A DNA stretch of 64,000 nt from Azadirachta indica (lineage: Eukaryota > Streptophyta > Magnoliopsida > Sapindales > Meliaceae): assembly GCA_022749755.1 (NCBI GenBank), contig CM040442.1, forward strand, positions 10,080,457 through 10,144,456, written 5' to 3'. The notes below the pieces were generated by a model, which was given only the letters and a program-made list of their open reading frames with translations, had not been told where the DNA came from and did not search any database. Below, piece after piece: positions 59,621-64,000 of the stretch (position 1 is its first letter; each line of letters begins with the position of its first letter). The position numbers and the translations under genes were made by a program.

Positions 59621-62100
59621 TCTCACTTATCTTTTACTTTTAAACTTAAATATATATGTAAATCCTCAAACGGTAGTGTTGTTTTGATAAAATTCTTTGT
59701 TTTTGTGCAAAAATGAAGAAAATCGAACTTAAAGTGATAAGCGGTATAAAACGGGACAAAAAGGACAAATCATCAAAATGCAAGGAAATTAAGGACTTAA
59801 ATGCAAGCAATAAACATTTCACAGACTACAATATAATGTTTATAGATACAAGGACTTAATTAAAAATAGATTAAAAGACTCAATTGAAATTATGCATAAT
59901 CTGGTGCATCGTATGCTTGCGCCATAAGGTTTCCTTCTACACAGAAGCGATGGCATGGTTAATTTGAAAGATGAAGTCAAAAAAGTTGGTGTTGTTCAAA
60001 ATTGAAGGAGTAATAAATCTTGACAAGGCTAATTTGAAAGATAGAGATGGAAGATTGTTTCACATGAATGGCCAAAACCTCAAGCATTATTTTAGTGGGA
60101 AAGAGTCGAACGTGGCAAATTTTCACTTGAGGATTCCGATTGATTAAATCAATGACTAAATCCAATTAGGGACTTAAATTAAACGCTTTTTGGGAGGCAG
60201 CCCAAGCTTTTTATCCTTTTTAGTTTAGTTTAATTGAATTTGTGATTAAATTTTCTTTTCTTTTGTGTTATTATGTTGTAGGTGTGAAATTATTTTTAGA
60301 GCATGAATCAAATTTTGGCTAAAGAATAGAGGAAACAGCACAAAACAGAGTATTTTTTGTGCCTTAAGATAGAATCAAGGGTGCAGTTATGCCAAACTTG
60401 GCGCGCCCACACACCTTTTGCATGGCAAACACGTCGGAGGGGCAGCAAGTAAGGCGTGGGTATGCTTTATCAGCGCACGCCCATGCGCTCTTGGGCCAAA
60501 AATGGCATGCTCCCATGCCTTGCATTAGGCACTACCGTGCAGGTCATAAAACCCTCTCTCCCTTTTGTTTTTGTTTTGTCGTTCGTCTTGCTTAGCATAA
60601 AAACTCCTAGCATCTTATTTTCCCTTCTCCTCTTCAAACACAAAATCCTTCATTCACCAATCCAAACCGAAATTCATCCCTCAAACTCACTTTCAAGCAC
60701 ATTTAAATTAGCAATTTCCTATTTTCCTAATTTCTATCCCAAAAACACAAAACCCACAACCAACCCAATTCATTATGATTTTCTTCAAAGAATATAAATT
60801 GAAGACAAGTCCATCAAAATCTAAGCAAGCTCTTGGTCTTCCATGGCAAGTAAGTCCCTTAAAATCATACCAAATTGTTAATTTAGTGAAAATAATCAAT
60901 TTGAGTGTTTGGGATTGTTGATAAAATGTAGAGTTGGGTGTTGTCTTCGTTGCAAACATTTGACGAATTGACTTGTGAGATTGGTAGTAGAGTAAATAGG
61001 CACTTATTTTAAGTTGGGGGGGTGGTAAATTGTGAAATGTTGTTTCCACGGATAACTTATTTGATTGATTCTATTGGTCATACTCAATTACACTTGCTTT
61101 AGCACACCACACACAAATCTCATAAATTTTTTTCATTTTTATGCATGTTTAGTTTATTTTTATTAGTTGTTTTATTTTATTTCATGTTCTTGGATTGAAT
61201 CTCTCTTATTTTGAGCTTGTGCTTGTTTTAATTGGAAAGCCAATGATATGAATCAAATTGAAAACTTGTAGTTTTGGAGAATGATGATTGTTGACAAAGC
61301 CTAGGTGCTTAACCAATTGCTAAATTCATTTTGTTTATGGATTCCTTACCCTTTTAAGCTAGTAGCCTGACTTATTCAACCATTTTCTTGCTTAGAAAAA
61401 GTTTATATAAACAAAGTGAACTAGTAGATTTCTTTGGATTCGAAGAACTTTTTGATTATTACTTGATGTAAAATTAGGAAATGCACCATTTAAGTTATGA
61501 CTTAGGCCATCCTTTAATCATTTAAGCATGCTTAAATCCTTACAAAATATTTAATACCCAATTCACTTCTTTTAAGCTTACTTTTGTTGCCTACTTCTTG
61601 TCACCCATACAATAGTTAACCTTTGAATCAATTCTAATAACCTTTGGCTCAGCACCCTAAACATTTGATTATTCTGTTACTGATTTGATTAAAGGAGGAT
61701 GGATGAAGTGTGAAAAGTTTAGCCAAGCTCTTACTAAGTAATCAGGCTTTAAGCTTAAGCAAGCATGGAGAGCTCATATAAAAAGGTAGAGTGAGGCTGA
61801 AAAAAATAAAAAAATAAAAGAAAAAACCTTATGCAAATAAATAAGTTTGCGAGTGCATAGGTGGAGTTAAAAGTTGAAGAGTGAGTAATGCTTGAATTTG
61901 AAAATTTGAGGATTGAGCTTGTTTTTAGAATGATTAACATGTTAAGATGTTTGAGTTACATTTGCCCAAATCTTGGCCGACTATTACATACATAAATCCT
62001 CATAATCTTGAATGATGCGCTTCTTTTCATGAAAAGTGGTTTAATGATCAAATTTTTAGAGTTCATTTAGAAGTCCAAGTTAGTTCATCTGCTTGCATAA
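59621..62100 (+). mobile_element. Athila-like Ty3/gypsy 3' fragment
   Basis: TTGGGAGGCAGCCCAAGC at 60189-60206 resembles the GGGAGGCAACCCA marker found downstream of the coding region in Athila-type elements. It is followed by a GC-rich LTR-like stretch (60388-60550) with repeated GC(C/G)CATGC words, a CATAAAACCCTCTC run and further non-coding sequence. No gag, pol or envelope-like frame remains; the open frames at 60389-60797 are LTR translations. Confidence 0.42.
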
Positions 62101-62386
62101 ACTAATTCGAGCCAAAAAAGATTGAATACTTGCGGGATATGTAAGAGCGTATCATAAATCAAGCACTTAACTAAGGGCTATAAAACATTTGCAAAAATCA
62201 TATAGACATATACAGTCCTTATATTTGAGCCTTTCTAAATAAATCTCTGCTTAATAGTATATACATCCTTATAATACTTATAAAATACTTCTAAGGTCCA
62301 TAATCAAATATCTTAAATCTATTAAGAGATCTAGATACCAATATAGAATGGTATGCACATGTATATATATAATAAGCGCCACTTAT

Positions 62387-62397
62387 GGGGTGTTACA
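62387..62397 (-). other. Possible LTR terminus (GGGGTGTTACA)
   Basis: The minus strand reads TGTAACACCCC, a common start of Tekay/Del-type Ty3/gypsy LTRs. Confidence 0.35.
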
Positions 62398-62454
62398 ATT
62401 GCAATCCGTCAAAGATGACCTAAAACCAATAGATGATAAAGTCATGCACTATAA

Positions 62455-62875
62455 GTGCGTTTGGCAAAATGCATTGAATTGTATTAGATTATAATAGAGT
62501 GGATTGAATTAAATTATAATGTATTATATTAGATAAAATTTAATACAATACTTTGCTTAATGTGTGATTGTACTATAATATATTAATTATATAAAATTTA
62601 TTTTTATTATTTAATTATAAATTATTATTTTTAATTAATAATTAAATAATTTAAACAATTATTATTTTATTTTAAAAAAATATTTTTTAAAGAAATAAAT
62701 AAAAATAGTACAATAGGGGCTAAACTTAGGGAGAGGGGTGGGTCAAATTTAAGAAGTCTGAACTGTATTATTTTTAATTTTTATACAAATCTAATCCCTA
62801 AATCAAATGTTAGACAACAAAATTTTTGTTCCGAATAGTAAAATAATACAATTCAAACTCACCTACAAACATAAC
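62455..62875. mobile_element. MITE-like element with ctataa flanking repeats
   Basis: About 420 bp, non-coding and very AT-rich inside. Imperfect inverted ends share GAATTGTATTA (left GTGCGTTTGG..., right reverse complement GGTTATGTTTG...). CTATAA occurs immediately outside both ends (62449-62454 and 62876-62881) and could be the target-site duplication. Confidence 0.5.
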
Positions 62876-62881
62876 CTATAA

Positions 62882-64000
62882 ATCAGAAAATAATACAATC
62901 ACTCACATAATCAAAATGAAACAAAAATAGGATGAAAACAAATGGTAAAGTAAGAAAGATCGAACTGAATTGAGAAATGTTATCTACCCATTACGACATT
63001 GTGAAAGCCAAAACCAACCTAATCGACAAACATAGAGAATGAAAATAAGCCAAGAAATAGGAAAAGAAAGAAAACAAGAAAGACAATAAGATAAGAGGCA
63101 AAACATGAAGAAAATAAAGGGAATAGAAGCACGATTAACTTATCTAAAGGAAGGCGAAAAGCTTTATGATTCTCTGATAAATGCCTCTCTTCTTACCACG
63201 AGTTTGTAGAAGAAGAAGATAAAAAATTTAATAAACTATGGGTTATATTACGAAAAGGCAATTTGAATTTAAAGGTGCATAAGTGACATCATTCTAGAAA
63301 AAACTCCTATAAATACGTGTCAAAAATTTGCCCTCGATAAAGGAAACACCGTTTGAGAAAGTTGGTGACTGAGGAAAATGCTACGTAGAAATCCTTACTA
63401 ATTTCTTGCAAAACCTTAAATAGCTGCCACTAATACTAGGAGACTCCATATTGGATCCGTTCTCTCGAGTTTCTTATAAGACTAATTATCGTCTGAGTGC
63501 TCATAAAAGCAATCTCCGTAATGCCAATTTGGATTCCATGTCAGACTCGTGGACTGATCAGTACCAAACCCAACACTCGATTCCATAGGGGACGAAACTA
63601 AAAGGCAAATGGGCCCATAATATTCCTTAAACGAAGAACCAAGCCCAATAACACAATTACTTAAGAAAGCCCAATAAAAATAATAATAATAATAAACACG
63701 AATCAAACTATAGCTCTCCAAGATTATAATCCCACTAAGGCAGAGTAAAAGAGGTATTCCAACAAATTATGGAATCAATAGTATATAAAGAAAGAAAAAC
63801 ATAAAGTAGGTATCTTTTTTCCAACAAATTGCATAATTCCCTAGTTGAAATTAGGTAGATGATATCTGGTATCAACACCTTTTTTTTTTTCCTAATTTAG
63901 GAGAAATTGAATTGTCATAGCCATGAAATGTTGTTTTGGGGTTTTCTTCTTTTCTTTTTTTTTTCTTTTTGTATATTTCAATTAATTTATTTCATTATTA
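62882..64000. other. Stretch without a supported gene
   Basis: A 79-codon minus-strand open frame (63482-63721) contains a polytyrosine run from a TAA repeat and is not recognised. A TATAAATA-like box lies near 63310, without a gene that I can attach to it. Confidence 0.45.

Noticed and set aside
60389..60797. Two overlapping plus-strand frames of 68 and 113 codons
   Set aside because: They translate the GC-rich LTR-like part of the Athila-like fragment and have no protein-like conservation.
63864..63880. TGGTATCA match to a tRNA-Met-type primer-binding site (CTGGTATCAACACC)
   Set aside because: Only eight bases match, and no LTR end or downstream retrotransposon coding sequence is visible before the window ends.

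Overview
The window looks like gene-poor, repeat-rich nuclear DNA of a flowering plant, most likely a eudicot. It is strongly AT-rich, has many (AT)n, (TAA)n and (CATA)n microsatellites, remnants of plant LTR retrotransposons, CACTA-like and Mutator-like elements, and plant-specific gene families (a BAHD acyltransferase, a short vacuolar-iron-transporter-like protein, a plant Vps62/DUF946 fragment). I cannot name the species. No tRNA, rRNA or CRISPR array was seen.

Only two genes look intact. One is a single-exon BAHD acyltransferase of the vinorine-synthase-like type (23050-24336, +). The other is a five-membrane-segment vacuolar iron transporter-like protein of the VTL/nodulin-21 type (49265-49927, -). 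A second BAHD copy (40842-42132) is broken by two small indels near its 5' end, and a third is only a start-region stub (about 40299-40395). Together they mark a direct segmental duplication of roughly 3-3.5 kb, separated by a block of other repeats.

Region by region. 2.0-10.85 kb is one head-to-tail retrotransposon array: three LTRs and two internal regions, transcribed leftwards, without gag or pol. Each internal region carries two minisatellites (48 and 50 bp units) and a conserved opposite-strand TATA box, ORF and 64-nt intron. It is bracketed by two related 3'-end remnants of an unidentified gene (97-361 and 13771-14352). 14.4-22.6 kb holds a Ty1/copia tail, CACTA-like fragments and duplicated non-coding blocks. 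22.7-26.2 kb is the intact BAHD locus. 27.0-38.8 kb is a patchwork with a 2 kb inverted repeat, direct repeats and 40-45 bp minisatellites. 40.3-43.5 kb is the broken BAHD locus. 45.2-45.8 kb is a copia-like LTR remnant. 49.2-50.7 kb is the VTL gene, whose upstream region holds four ~117 bp tandem repeats and a (CATA)n/(TATG)n palindrome. 55.2-57.0 kb is a truncated Mutator-like element abutting an antisense Vps62/DUF946 exon fragment. 57.6-62.4 kb is probably a nested pair of Ty3/gypsy remnants, followed by a MITE-like element at 62.45-62.88 kb.

The two intact genes show no sign of working together. The most noteworthy signals are the conserved antisense gene-like unit inside the retrotransposon array, the long inverted repeat, and the motif-bearing tandem repeat upstream of the iron-transporter-like gene. 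All similarity statements come from reading the sequence by eye; no alignments or searches were run.
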